Shown: one piece after another, positions 1 through 10,359 of the stretch
Numbering within the stretch: the stretch's first letter is position 1
Layout of the letters: every line of letters starts with the position of its first letter
Assembly: GCA_024180945.1 (NCBI GenBank)
Contig: JAKSGN010000041.1
Coordinates: forward strand, 1,550,001-1,614,000
Direction of reading: 5' to 3'
Length of the DNA stretch: 64,000 nt
Source of the DNA: Macrophomina tecta
Taxonomy: Eukaryota > Ascomycota > Dothideomycetes > Botryosphaeriales > Botryosphaeriaceae
Notes under the pieces: generated by a model
Told to the model about the DNA's origin: nothing
What the model saw: the letters and a program-made list of their open reading frames with translations, nothing else
The model's database searches: none
Program-made: the position numbers and the translations under genes

Positions 1-531
1 CGGGTCCGAGTCGTTGGCCAGGAACGTCGAGCCGCCGAAGGTGAAGAGCCGGTTTGTCTCCAGCTCGGCCGCGTAGAGCGCGCCGCGCAACATGTTGGGC
101 GGGTTGGCTGCCTGCGATGTGTTGGCATACCGCCCGATGCGCGATTCTGTGTAGTTGGTGTTGAGGTCCCAGGACGTGCTCATGTCGATTTCATAGATGT
201 ATTTGCCTGTGGTCCACAGTCATTAAGGGGGTGTGCATTCGGAGCGGTTGAGAGCGGGGAACACACTGAAGCCGAGCCATCTTGTTTGGTTGGAGCGGAA
301 GAGTTGGACGCCTCCGTCAATGAACATGGAGGTGTGCCGCAGCATTGCTGGAGGCAGGTCAACATCATGGCCGCCGCAAATGGGTTTATACTGACCGGCG
401 TGGTGCCAGCGAGCACATCGATCCCGGACAGGGTCACCGTCATCTTGTCCCAGTGTCCGTGACAATAAGAGAAGGACAATACAAAGCTCTTGCAGAGGCC
501 GTTTCAAGAGCACGATATGGAGAATACGCAT
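1..531 (-). CDS. Kelch-repeat secreted protein, 5' part (cut by window edge)
   Basis: Three exons can be joined: 531-396, 347-267 and 206-1, with introns 395-348 (48 nt, GT..CAG) and 266-207 (60 nt). The join keeps one frame open to the window edge. The first about 30 residues hold a hydrophobic stretch (LCIVLLLL), a likely signal peptide. Then come an RWHHA motif, an MFIDGG turn (the blade-start DGG of fungal kelch proteins), EIDMSTSWD, and later RLFTFGGSTF, a second GG-type blade. Fungal family members are about 500 residues, with six kelch blades and often a C-terminal membrane helix; that part lies outside the window. The start at 531 was chosen because it puts the hydrophobic stretch at the N-terminus. 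Kelch propellers bind proteins or glycans; the partner here is unknown. Confidence 0.75.
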
Positions 532-1584
532 AGTGGAGGTAGGACCAACATCGACATTTGGCTTCAGTGCGGTGGCCAAGGAGCGTGTGGGCGAGAGGTG
601 TGGCCTGGATAGCATTGATCGGAGAAGCCCCGCTCTTCATTGAGCTTTCATCTCTCATTGTGATTGGCCAAAATAAAGATGCTCCGGCTGAGCTGGGGTT
701 CCAATGTATGTAAGCAAGCCTTGCAGGAAGTGTGGTAGTGAATGGACGCCTGAACGCGCGGTGGATGCAATGTCTTAAAGCATCTTAGATCATCATTTGT
801 CACAGATTCCACGCTTAGTAGTATAATTCGCCCTAATAGGCCTGCTGTGGGTAAGTTTGGCACTAGGGCAACACTTACATCTCTATGCCTTTCCGTGGCT
901 TGTAGGAGTGGCCTGCGCTCCGACAGGACACATGGCGCATTGCCTTCCCAGATACTGGGATACAAGCTGCACTCATTGGCGTTTCCACGCCTTTAGGGAG
1001 ATATATGAACAAACTATCGTTTCTGGTTAGCATTGTGTTGCGCTATAGAGACGTTGTGGAGTAGACGGCACATGCGTTGGCGTCAGCATCTCACATCAGC
1101 GGGCGCCAATCAATCCTCGCCTTACCTCTAGCCCTATAGTCGTGCGAACCAAGGTTCGCAGAACAGACAATCTTTTCTTTTTTTTTTCTTTTTTTTTTTG
1201 AAAAATGTCCACGAAGAGATAATCGGACGAGAAGAGGTATCAGCGCCAACAGAAACGCTCATTGTGCACAGGATGCGGCTCAGTCACATCGACCGACGGC
1301 GCCCCCCGCGTGAAAGCGCAGCGAGCCGCATGCTCTGTATGCATCAGCGCGTCGTTCATATGCCATGGAAACCTCTCTTGCTGAAAAATTGATTGATTGA
1401 AAGGAATGTCCTGTCCCTTTGCGCCTTGTGTGTCCGTCTACCGCTAAATATTTACCCGTGAGTGACGCCGATAAAGGAAAGACGAGCGCCTTCTCCCATC
1501 TTTTTTGTTGCTGAAAGACTAAACAGTACCGTAATTCCCATCCCGAAACCGCTTCCCTGATTGCCAGTCGTTTCATTACCAGTA
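532..1584. other. Intergenic, no gene seen
   Basis: Contains the upstream region of the kelch gene and the 3' flank of the repeat protein. A T-rich tract with only three interruptions lies at about 1171-1199. Short open frames on both strands have no recognisable motif and no plausible splicing partner. Confidence 0.6.
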
Positions 1585-4008
1585 TTAAACCATTATTAAA
1601 GCTAATGCAGCGCTAAAGGAAATCGCCCAGAAGCTTATATGTAGTACAGAACTTTCGGAGCGAGTAGATGACGTGGTTGTAGGCTGCTGCGCCGTGGCCC
1701 AGCCCGCGGCAGGCACAGACGTTGCTGCGGCTGACAGCGTGCCGCGCGTAGAGGCGGCAGCCAAAGTTGAGACAGACGCCGTTGTCGTCGTACCGTCTCC
1801 GACTGCGACGACCGAGGAGTCGGCCGCGCTGACAACGACGCCGGAGATGGTTGCAGCCGGGCCTCCGGCTGAGATGGTACGCGTTCCGATGATGAAGAGA
1901 CCTGATGTGGCCCGCTGAGCGGTGATGGTGTGCGAACCGACGGTCAGGACGGCCCCAACGCCTGCAAGCGATATCGTCGAGCTGCCCCCAACCACGAGGG
2001 CCGATGCTGCCACGGAGACGGTGACGCTGTTGATGACGGTGACCATGCTGGGGCTCAGCGTCTTACTACCGGGAAGGACGAAGTTTGTGCCGTCTGCTAC
2101 GATGACTTGAGAGCCAACTGTTGCAACCGGCCGCTGATTCGCTGCAGCGGGCAGAGGTACTGTGGAGCTGCCGTCAACCACCAGGGCCGAGGATCCGGCT
2201 GAGACGGCCACGCCATCGATGACGGTGGCTGAGCCAGGCTTGAGAGTCTTGCCTCCTGGCAGGAGGAAGTTCGCCCCATCAGCAGACACAACCTGAGAGC
2301 CGACCGTAGCGACAGGTTGTTGTCCGTTCCCAGCATCCGGAAGGGAGTAAGTAGAAGCCCCACCTACTACCAAGGCGGAAGAGGCAACTGAAACAGTCAC
2401 GCGGTTAATTACTGTTACCGCACCAGGGGTCAATGTCTGGCCTCCGGGGACGATGAAGTTGGTGCCGTCGGCTTCAATGACTTGCGAACCGACAGTTGCT
2501 ACGGCCTGTTGGGTCTGGGCAGCGCCAAGGGATACTGTTGAGCCCCCGACAACGAGAGCGCCGGTCCCCATGATCAGCGGGGTGTTGTCGATAACGCTGA
2601 TCTGACCCGGAACCAAGGTTTCACCATTGACGATTATATTGTGCGGGTTCTTGGGATCCGCAGAGACCGTCTGGGTCCCGACAGTTGCAACAGGACCAGT
2701 GGCTCCGGTCCTGAGGTGCGGCTGAGCTATCGTGGTCATCGCAGGAAGCGTGATGACCGCACCGGTAGATGGCACAACGGCAGATTCGGCCACATAGTTG
2801 GTCGTCCTCGCAGTCGGCGTGGGAGGCAGCAAATCGCCGACCGGCGTCAGCGCATATGGCGGATCGAAAACGTATTTTCTCCAGAACAGGTCAGTGCAGT
2901 TGGCGAAGAGAGGGTCGATAGCGGTGAAGTAGGCCGGATTGGTGGGTAGTGCAAGCCACGGCAGGTAGTCGTCATAGACAGTGTTGCAACCGTCGCCACC
3001 TGCAGCCGTCCCGCGCACGCCAAGCCAGTTGTCCCAGCAGCTCTGCTGAGCCTTGTAGGCGCTTAGCGGCACTGGCGAGTTCATGTCGTTCCAGTTCATG
3101 GAAGTGGTGCGCTCAATCGGCTGCGTTTCGCCGAACACGAGGGAGGAGATGGCGTGCGACTCGACTGGGACAATGGCATTGCTCCACGTCTTGTAGCACG
3201 GCAATCCTCTCAGGTCCGCGAAGGAAAGGTAGACGGACGGCGAGGTGAAGGTGTAGCCGTCAGACACGACTGTGCGCGGGGTAGTGGGGGTGGGGCCAGC
3301 GGTAACGGGCGGCTCGCTGCTCGCACAGAGCAAAGCAGGATCCTTGGACTGGGGCCAGTAAATCAACTTCACCTCGCCAGCATCCAGCCTGCACCCCTTC
3401 TCTCCATACGGCATAATGCATTCGTTTGGTCCCCATTCGCACAGCGGCGGAAGCGGGGGATTCACGGTGGCCGGGTGGGTGGTGGCATACCAGGAACGAT
3501 ACGACGACACGACAAGCTCGCAGCCATGGTAGTCGAAAGTGCAGGTCGGCGAGGGCTCCGGATAGTCTGGTGGAACAGAATTAACGTAGACTTGCGACGG
3601 GACCTCGGTGGTGGGTGCTGGTCCAGAAGCTCTTGGGACGTTGTCGCAGAACGTCGATACGGGTCCGGTGTAGTTTCCCAGCCAGATGGTGCTGTAACTC
3701 GTGAAGGACTCGTACGAGTACGAAGTATGCGAAGACCAGTACCAGTCGGAGGATCTGGAGTACCACGCGCGCTTCTCAGATTCGCACGACGCGACATCCC
3801 GAACGAGGCTGCTGTCCGTGCCGGTCCAAGTGAAGGTGGAGGATGGGATCGGGCCAGATGTCGTCAATGCGGAGTCGGATGATCCGGATAATAAGGGGTC
3901 AGAAGAGGTAGCCTCGCCGCCTGAGGCATTAGTCCACCTTGCACCCGTAGCCAGGGCGGCCGCCAGCAGGGCCTGCCAGAGCCATAGACTTCGCCGGTGG
4001 CGATGCAT
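1585..4008 (-). CDS. GPI-anchored secreted protein with tandem repeats
   Basis: Single exon, 807 aa. It starts with a basic N-terminus and a hydrophobic core (WLWQALLAAALATG), a clear signal peptide, and ends in a hydrophobic tail (residues about 787-807) after a Ser/Thr-rich linker, the pattern of a GPI-anchor signal. Residues about 30-430 are rich in Trp, Tyr, Ser, Pro and Cys. Residues about 431-747 are five tandem repeats of about 60 aa. A typical unit has ATVGSQVI, ADGTNF, PGG.TL.PG, V.VSV and SALVVGGSSTVSL; the fifth copy is degenerate. Repeat-bearing wall proteins of this type occur in many filamentous ascomycetes and probably sit on the outside of the plasma membrane or wall. No catalytic motif was recognised; a structural or adhesive role is inference. 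Confidence 0.85.
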   Translation of the reverse strand: MHRHRRSLWLWQALLAAALATGARWTNASGGEATSSDPLLSGSSDSALTTSGPIPSSTFTWTGTDSSLVRDVASCESEKRAWYSRSSDWYWSSHTSYSYESFTSYSTIWLGNYTGPVSTFCDNVPRASGPAPTTEVPSQVYVNSVPPDYPEPSPTCTFDYHGCELVVSSYRSWYATTHPATVNPPLPPLCEWGPNECIMPYGEKGCRLDAGEVKLIYWPQSKDPALLCASSEPPVTAGPTPTTPRTVVSDGYTFTSPSVYLSFADLRGLPCYKTWSNAIVPVESHAISSLVFGETQPIERTTSMNWNDMNSPVPLSAYKAQQSCWDNWLGVRGTAAGGDGCNTVYDDYLPWLALPTNPAYFTAIDPLFANCTDLFWRKYVFDPPYALTPVGDLLPPTPTARTTNYVAESAVVPSTGAVITLPAMTTIAQPHLRTGATGPVATVGTQTVSADPKNPHNIIVNGETLVPGQISVIDNTPLIMGTGALVVGGSTVSLGAAQTQQAVATVGSQVIEADGTNFIVPGGQTLTPGAVTVINRVTVSVASSALVVGGASTYSLPDAGNGQQPVATVGSQVVSADGANFLLPGGKTLKPGSATVIDGVAVSAGSSALVVDGSSTVPLPAAANQRPVATVGSQVIVADGTNFVLPGSKTLSPSMVTVINSVTVSVAASALVVGGSSTISLAGVGAVLTVGSHTITAQRATSGLFIIGTRTISAGGPAATISGVVVSAADSSVVAVGDGTTTTASVSTLAAASTRGTLSAAATSVPAAGWATAQQPTTTSSTRSESSVLHISFWAISFSAALALIMV

Positions 4009-5290
4009 CGATGGAGTGCTGCATTGGACCAGAGGCGTGAGGGGAAAGCGAGGGCGGAAGATGGAGTCTTTTACTTCGAGGACGCGTCGACCTTGAAAAC
4101 GGCGAGTCAGTACATGACGTCCGGCCGCTCGTATTTTTGCTCAGCCTTGCCGAAGCTGGAATGGTGGGAGTGCTGGCACCGGCCCGATCAGCACTGCCCA
4201 TGCCGCCGATCCGGGCCACTTGCCCAACGGAAAGGCCAGCAACTCTCAACTCTGGGTCTGATCGAAGCGGCCGGTCCAGGTCTGGAAACACCTCGAACAC
4301 GGCAAGCAAAGCTTTGGTGCGGGGGTGAACATGTGAAAGCTTCTAATTTCGCCAGGGGAAACTTTGAGGCCGGTCGGAAATCCAGTGCGCCGGCAAGGGC
4401 TTCGCGGCGGGCGGCCTTTGAGGCTCTTTGCGGGCCATGCATACCGCCCGCCGAAATATCGTTCGAGATGGCGTCGAAGAGGTGGGATGCCTGGACAGAT
4501 CCAGGTGGCGTCACCGAAGGAGGGCGTGGCTTGCGGATGGCGCGTCGCTAAACACGCCTGCTCGCGCGTCCCCACTCGTGCACCTTCCGACACTTCTGGT
4601 GGTGTCCCACGTGTCGGATGCAACACGAGCGTGCCACCGCACCATGGCCTCCAAGCTCGGCACTACCGGTTCATTCGCCCTCTTCCTAAGACACTTCACC
4701 AGTCCACATGGCTGTGGCCCTCAGAGCTTACGAATGGGCAAGGAGTCGAGGAGCGCACTGTCGATTCAGCATCCTTGTCACATTTCCGCAAGCTCGAATT
4801 TAAACAACACCTGTCACGTCCCGGACTTGACCGGCAAACAATATTTTGAATAGCGCTTCCTCATGAGGCTTCGCACAGATCTTGCCTTACCGCCAATTAA
4901 ATTCCTCCTCCTTTACGTTCTCCACAAAGATTTCCTTCTTCTCCCTTCCACGAGCCCACTCGACGATCCTCATATCCGGCCGAGAACCTCGACTGCTTGA
5001 GCGCGTGCCTTGCCGCCGGCCGCCGTACTTGTGTCATTCGAAAAGAGCTCGGAGTAGAAACCCTGAAAGCCAGCACCCGTTCGGCTCGCGACGATACCGC
5101 CTGGCGTGGGAACAAGCCAATTGCAAGCCGGGGTGCGTGAGTGAAATGCTAATTGCTATGGCTGCACTTTATCGTTTCAGACCCCTAAAAAGTGCAATAC
5201 CATGGCCCACGGGCGCCGAGTGCCGGATCCTACCATGTAACGACGAGGCCGTGATCTGACTAACAGAAATGCGGCTGTCTGTCGTGCCTA
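4009..5290. other. Intergenic, promoter side of the repeat protein
   Basis: Upstream region of the GPI protein. Several open frames of 100-180 codons overlap on both strands without motif, signal peptide or splicing logic. Nothing else recognised. Confidence 0.5.
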
Positions 5291-5761
5291 CTAATAAGGC
5301 TGGAAGATCAGTGGCCAAGCTTTCTTCGCCGTCATGAGTTTACTGGCCTTCAGGGGTTCTGAGACCGTACCCACATTAATGTCCACGAACCATGCTGTGG
5401 GCTGGCCCATGGAGGCTGACACAGCATGTACATCATCCCACTCCAAGGCGTGCATGATTAGCTGAGTTATGACCGGAAAGTTCCATAACCGATTCTTGGA
5501 GCGCAACCTTTTGTGAACATCGCCAGACGGGAGACAGCAAGCTCGCGGAAACCCTCTGCGATGCGAATCTTTCCACTGCATAATAAAGTCTCCAACCCCG
5601 CACCTTGCGCAAAGGTTGCAGGCCCGAATGCGAGCAACCACCGGGACCAGCTTCGCTGGTTGTCGCGTCACCCCTGCGGAACTACCGTATACCGGCAGAA
5701 TTCGCGCCCTAATAATTCCTTTTGGACGATCTACCGGGGTCGTCGCTGATCGAAACTGCAT
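5291..5761 (-). CDS. Unrecognised open reading frame (hypothetical)
   Basis: ATG-started frame of 156 codons ending in a TAA. It has several cysteines (CNLCARC, ACC) and a Trp-rich middle, but I recognise no family. It lies next to copies of the dispersed TIR element and between accessory genes. It could be a relic or a chance frame. The base composition is not obviously that of a highly expressed gene. Confidence 0.2.
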   Translation of the reverse strand: MQFRSATTPVDRPKGIIRARILPVYGSSAGVTRQPAKLVPVVARIRACNLCARCGVGDFIMQWKDSHRRGFPRACCLPSGDVHKRLRSKNRLWNFPVITQLIMHALEWDDVHAVSASMGQPTAWFVDINVGTVSEPLKASKLMTAKKAWPLIFQPY

Positions 5762-5861
5762 GCGGGGCTCGGTGACTAGGAGAGCCCAGACGCACAAAAA
5801 CAAAAGGAGGCTCGGACCTCAATGTGGAACTTTGCTGAGCATTCGCTGGCGCGTGGACAGT

Positions 5862-5983
5862 GTTTGAACTCAATGCTTGTCCCTCAGAGGGCCTTGGTGA
5901 AACTGCAGACCATCTAACAAGGGCCATGAGCCGCTATACTACATTCGGACATTCTCATTTGGACTATCTGCTGCTACACTCGC
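5862..5983 (+). mobile_element. TIR element copy A (3' end missing)
   Basis: Begins with GTTTGAACTCAATG and contains TGTCCCTCAGAGGGCC and the CTCATTTGGACTATCT block shared with copies B, C and D. It loses similarity at CTACACTCGCC, so the second terminus is absent. It has no coding capacity. Confidence 0.7.
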
Positions 5984-6476
5984 CGTCAATCAGACAGTGG
6001 CCTATGGCCTTCTTTTGCCCGTTGCGTCGCCTTTTGGATGTACCGTTGTTGGCGCGCTGTCGCCGGCAAAAGGAGAAATTCCTAGTCTCATGACCGTGGC
6101 CGAAGAGTTTTGCGCCCAATACTGATTTAACAACAGACTAGCAGAGTTTTTATTCTTCGAAAGCTTATACGCTCGCATTGCGCGCCGGCTGCTTCAGTTG
6201 GCCCAAAGCACAATTCAGTAGTTGCTGACCGACTGCCGCATCATGACGTGAACGGATGTCTGTTGGCATTTTCAGCCGACGATGCAGGTTGTTTAAGCCA
6301 TCAAAGGTCGCATTCAAGACCTAACAGCGTATACCAGCAGATGCACCTTTGTGATTCAGCTCAGCTACGACAGCGGCCTCGCATCTTGATTGGGTACGGC
6401 TCTTGGCGGATGCTCTCTCCTGTTTGGTGCTGAGAACTGGACACCAGATTAACAAGCGTTGAACCAAACCACCTCT

Positions 6477-6609
6477 GTTTGAAGTCGAACATGCGTGTAG
6501 CAGTAGATAGTCCAAATGAGAATATCCAAATGTAGTATAGTGGCTCTTGGCCCTTGTTAGATTGCAGTTTCACCGCAGGCCCTCTGAGGGACAACCATTG
6601 AGTTCAAAC
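6477..6609 (-). mobile_element. TIR element copy B (complete, 133 bp)
   Basis: Read on the minus strand it runs from GTTTGAACTC at 6609 to GACTTCAAAC at 6477. The two ends form an imperfect terminal inverted repeat, GTTTGAACTC against GTTTGAAGTC. The internal palindrome CCCTCAGAGGG is present. No clear target-site duplication was seen. Its size and lack of coding suggest a MITE-like non-autonomous element. Confidence 0.75.
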
Positions 6610-6610
6610 T

Positions 6611-6646
6611 GTTTGAACTCAATGGATTGCTCCTTCTAAGGGCCTG
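6611..6646 (+). mobile_element. TIR element fragment, head-to-head with copy B
   Basis: Starts one base after copy B with GTTTGAACTCAATG in the opposite orientation, then a diverged CTCCTTCTAAGGGCC in place of CCCTCAGAGGGCC. Together with copy B it makes a near-perfect palindrome around 6595-6624. A similar diverged core, TGTCCCTCTAAGGG, recurs near 6995-7009. Confidence 0.55.
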
Positions 6647-7133
6647 CACGATGATCTATGTCTTATAAGAAACAAGCTACGCTAAACCACTTCTGGATTT
6701 TCCAATTAGGCTAACTACTTGGCGGTGCTGAGAGTCCTGAAACACAAACAACCTCCGTCCAAAAACACCCAAAGCAAACGAAAAAAAGAGAATTAGGGAG
6801 GGCGCGAATAATTTCTGTTACTGGCAGCTCGTGCACAGACAGTTAGCGTCTGGCAAACGATTAGTGGACTCTTGCATACATACGGCAACAAATTCCGACA
6901 ATAGCCGAAGGGCTCCGGATCGAACTGACTTACTGTATCAGGAAACCCACCACAAGAACGGATGAGAGGGGAATATATTGAAATTATAATGTACTGTCCC
7001 TCTAAGGGTTGCGACTAGCAGAGACCATGTACAATTCTGAGGTGGAACTAAGCCGGGTCCGACATTCCATTCTGGGTAGATACTGCGTGCGGCCTATCGA
7101 ACTTCAACAGAATAAAAGGCCAAAATACAAGAT

Positions 7134-7269
7134 ATTTGAAGACGAACATGCGCGTAGCAGTACATAGTCCAAATGAGAACGTCCAACTGTAGCATAGTGG
7201 CTCTTGGCCCGTGTTAGATGGTCTGTAGTTTCACCAAGGCCCTCTGAGGGACAACAATTGAGTTCAAAC
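7134..7269 (-). mobile_element. TIR element copy C (complete, 136 bp)
   Basis: Minus-strand copy from GTTTGAACTCAAT at 7269 to GTCTTCAAAT at 7134, colinear with copy B over its whole length with scattered substitutions. Flanks read ACAAGAT on the left and ACAAGGT on the right, a possible imperfect 7-8 bp target duplication. Confidence 0.75.
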
Positions 7270-7491
7270 ACAAGGTGGATATCACAGAATCTGGCATTGG
7301 GAAAACAGCAGAGGTTGGAGAGTGTGCTTCATTTCATTTTCATAGAGCTAACTCACCAGCCTCGCGCGCCGGTCTCAGCTTGCACTGCCCCACGAAACAC
7401 ACTTCCACCACTGTAGGCCTGGGATGCCTGCGACGGCGCGGCGTCAGCATTGCGAGCTCGTCTTGGAGTTGGTACATTGGTGTGCGAACCG

Positions 7492-7728
7492 TTAAACGAT
7501 GCAGCACTTGGCTTCAGCAGACTGGGTCGGACAGTTCTCGTCGCCACGGTCGCGGGTGGCGCAGTACTTGATAAACGAGTACTTGTAGGGCGAAGGACAG
7601 TAGCCCGCGTAAGGACCGGCTGGGACGTCAATGCAGGAGTTGGGGTTGACATCACCCGGGACCGGGGCAGGGGCGGCCAGGGAGGCTGATGCGAGGAAGA
7701 CGGCGGAGAGAAGGGCGGAGACCTTCAT
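7492..7728 (-). CDS. Small secreted cysteine-rich protein
   Basis: Single exon of 78 aa. The start at 7728 gives a clean signal peptide (MKVSALLSAVFLASASLAAP) with AXA-type cleavage sites around residue 19. The mature part of about 58 aa holds six cysteines (residues 32, 44, 56, 66, 75, 76), ending in CCIV, consistent with three disulfides. It is rich in Pro and Tyr with no known domain. Small secreted six-Cys proteins of filamentous fungi often include candidate effectors or antimicrobial proteins; nothing in the sequence shows which applies. An AT-rich AAATAAAG lies about 90 bp upstream. The gene sits beside copy C of the TIR element in a gene-poor stretch. Confidence 0.8.
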   Translation of the reverse strand: MKVSALLSAVFLASASLAAPAPVPGDVNPNSCIDVPAGPYAGYCPSPYKYSFIKYCATRDRGDENCPTQSAEAKCCIV

Positions 7729-10359
7729 GGTTGTAATGAGAGACTGCAGCTGGACTGTATCGATTGGGAACAAGTGAGGTAAGTGTAAGGGAAATCCGAT
7801 GGGAGTGATGCGGCTCTTTATTTCAGTCACAAAATTGCCGCCTTCGCAAGTGATTAGCGCTATACTGCAAGTGGAGACACTCATGCCCTCGGGAAGGGGG
7901 CGGGCGGTCGGCCTGAAAGGTGGTTCGCAACTCTGGCGACGCAAAATCCTGTAAAGGACTGCGGTTTGGATGCAATATCTTCTATAGATTTATTTGCCTT
8001 ATTTTGCCTGCCTTTTTCGAGGGTGTTTCTTTGAACAAACAAAGAGTACTGCGGAAGTGCGACTGTGGTCCGCGACTCTGTAGTGCCGCCGCGTGTCTAC
8101 GCGAGTCATATTTGTGCACGAGATTGACGGATCTCGTATCTTCGTACGAAAATTGCCCCCTCTCTTTAGTGTAGTAGTAATAATGACTCGGCATATATCG
8201 ACGACATTCGTCCGGACGTAAACGTTGGTAACCGTCCCGTACGGGTGGCTGCTGCAATTCTCTACGCACACACACCCGAGCGGCCCAGTAATGCGGGATA
8301 AGCTTTTTGAAAGGGCGTAGCATTTTCATTACTATAAAGATCTTAAATGCAACAACCCCTCACCAGCTGTGGAGATGTAGCGTAACAGTCACGAGTCACG
8401 AAATGACACAACATTGCTCGAGGAACCAGAAGTATCCAGAAGCGGATCGTGATTGCTCAGCTAACGATTGATCTTTGCAATCAGGCGCAATCGCCACTTT
8501 CTCCGTCTCGTTTGATTCTGATGACAAAACGAATGATGCTAATACAGAAACGCTGCTTTGCGCGCCAATGCTGCTGTCCCGAAACTCCGCTGCTGATGCC
8601 AGATCCTCCCATTTCATAAATTTCGTTGCTTCGTTTATCATCAGGCAGAATCGCCGCTCCGCCCGCTTAGTACCACACAATGTGACCATATCCTACTTGA
8701 TTTTCTCGTCCTTCTCACTTGGCTCCAGCGCTGCTGGTACTTCCCTGCCCTCTGCTTGTGCGCATGGGCTGCAATAGCCCCCTTGGATGTAGTACCTGTT
8801 GCACTTGATGCATAATTCTTTGTTGTCGATGTATCGGAGCATTCCAAACTCTGCTGGAATGAATCGTGCTTGTTTTTTTTTTTTTTTTTGGTTTTTGTTA
8901 TTGTTGAGGTTTTGATGGTGGTAGAGCTTCAGATTCTTGATGGGAGGTTTTTGGTGAAGCCATGCAGCAGAAGGCTGCCAGGCGATTGAGGAAACCCATA
9001 TTGACGACTGGGTGTTGATTTGTTGATTAATTTTTTGATCGATTCGTTGATTGGTTGGATTGCGAGGTTGATTGTTTGATGATTTGTTGATTTATTGAGT
9101 GGTTGATTGAGGATTTGGTGGTCGGTTGATTGGTGGATGGTTTGGTGGTTGCTTGCCGGTCTTTGACTTGTGCCAGCTGAGGAGGAGGGTTGTAGCTTTG
9201 ATTTCTGCTTGCAGTTGATGATGTGAGGATGCGAGTGATTTGACACTGGGTGAGATCGGAAGTGCGGGCTCGAAGAAGGAGAAGGGAGCAGGGCTTGGAA
9301 GGAAGAAAAAAAGTTTTATAGCATTCCGTAGCGAATCCGCTACCGTACTCTTTATCATGACCGCTGGAGGAGGGCGAGAAATAAAAGCCATCCGACATGG
9401 TGTGCAGAAGATCATGTTGTGGGTGTGGGAGAATTGTGGGAGAGCCGTGCCCGCTGGCAGGCGAACCGCTGTTATATACCACACTAATTTTGCAAAAGTG
9501 CTGTAAGCTCGCCAGAAACACTTCACAAAGCCGGGAACGCATGTCCGCGACCGCTTTATACGGATGCCTTCGGCTTTTTCAATACCGGGCCCAAGGGGAA
9601 TACACCGCCAGCACATCCAGCCGCGTCTACATATATGCCCTTATTGCCGTCGGGTTCAGCTCGCGTCGGCGGCCACGCATCTGACGATCAGGCGCAATCG
9701 GCGGTTGGTCATTGCCCGAGCTTCCATCAAGAATGCCTGATCAGCTCGCAATAGTTCGGAGAGACCTTGCACTGGAATCGCGTTCATCCGCGTAGCTGTA
9801 TCCACCAATGCGCAGTGTTTCCCTAGCGGTGTTGGTCATGTGACTCGTCGACTCTCGCTGCAACCAATGATTTTTCATTACCCTCCGAGACCACTACAAT
9901 TTCTAGACATTGCCTTATGCCGATAAATGTCCATATGCAGGGCATGCCGCGGTTCTGGGGGGTTGCTTCGCCTCAGCGCAGAGGGCGAAGACCTGGAGCG
10001 GAAGCAGTCGAGTGCGGGACAACGCAGGATTAGTGCCGGCTTTTGGAGAGCAGTGCGTTGCAGGGGTGATTTGGTTTCCCGAGTTGACCTCGCTACTCAA
10101 GGAAACAGAACGTCGTCACTCTAACATGTCCTCGGCCCGTGATGCCCCTCGGCAAAAGACGCGCAAATCATCTCTGCTGCCACCAATCAAGCGCCGCCGC
10201 TGCTCTGTCAAGCTTTCCCCACATCCGCATGAAGCCGTAGCTCGGGGCAGAAAAAGAGAGGTTGCGCCACCTACTCATACTGCGCGACGCACGGCTTTCC
10301 CCTACAATACTTCTTCTCTTTCCCGATCAATTATTTCCAAACAGAGGAGGCGCGCCATT
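7729..10359. other. Long intergenic stretch, repeats only
   Basis: About 2.6 kb with no gene I can support. It holds an 18-nt T run at about 8872-8889, a degenerate TTGATT-type repeat at 9013-9147, and three copies of an ATCAGGC(G/A)(C/G)AATCG motif at about 8480, 8640 and 9687. A frame of about 195 codons covering 9910-10494 has no motif and runs over the thioesterase first exon, so it was not called. Confidence 0.5.
9013..9147. repeat. Degenerate TTGATT/TTGGTT simple repeat
   Basis: Many imperfect TTGATT, TTGATTG and GGTTGATT units over about 135 bp. On the minus strand they translate to a low-complexity Asn/Gln/Ser/Thr string. Probably slippage-derived and not coding. Confidence 0.6.

Noticed and set aside
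6895..6925. GTTCGATCC on the minus strand as a tRNA T-loop
   Set aside because: The flanking bases do not pair into a T stem and no matching D arm or acceptor stem is present.
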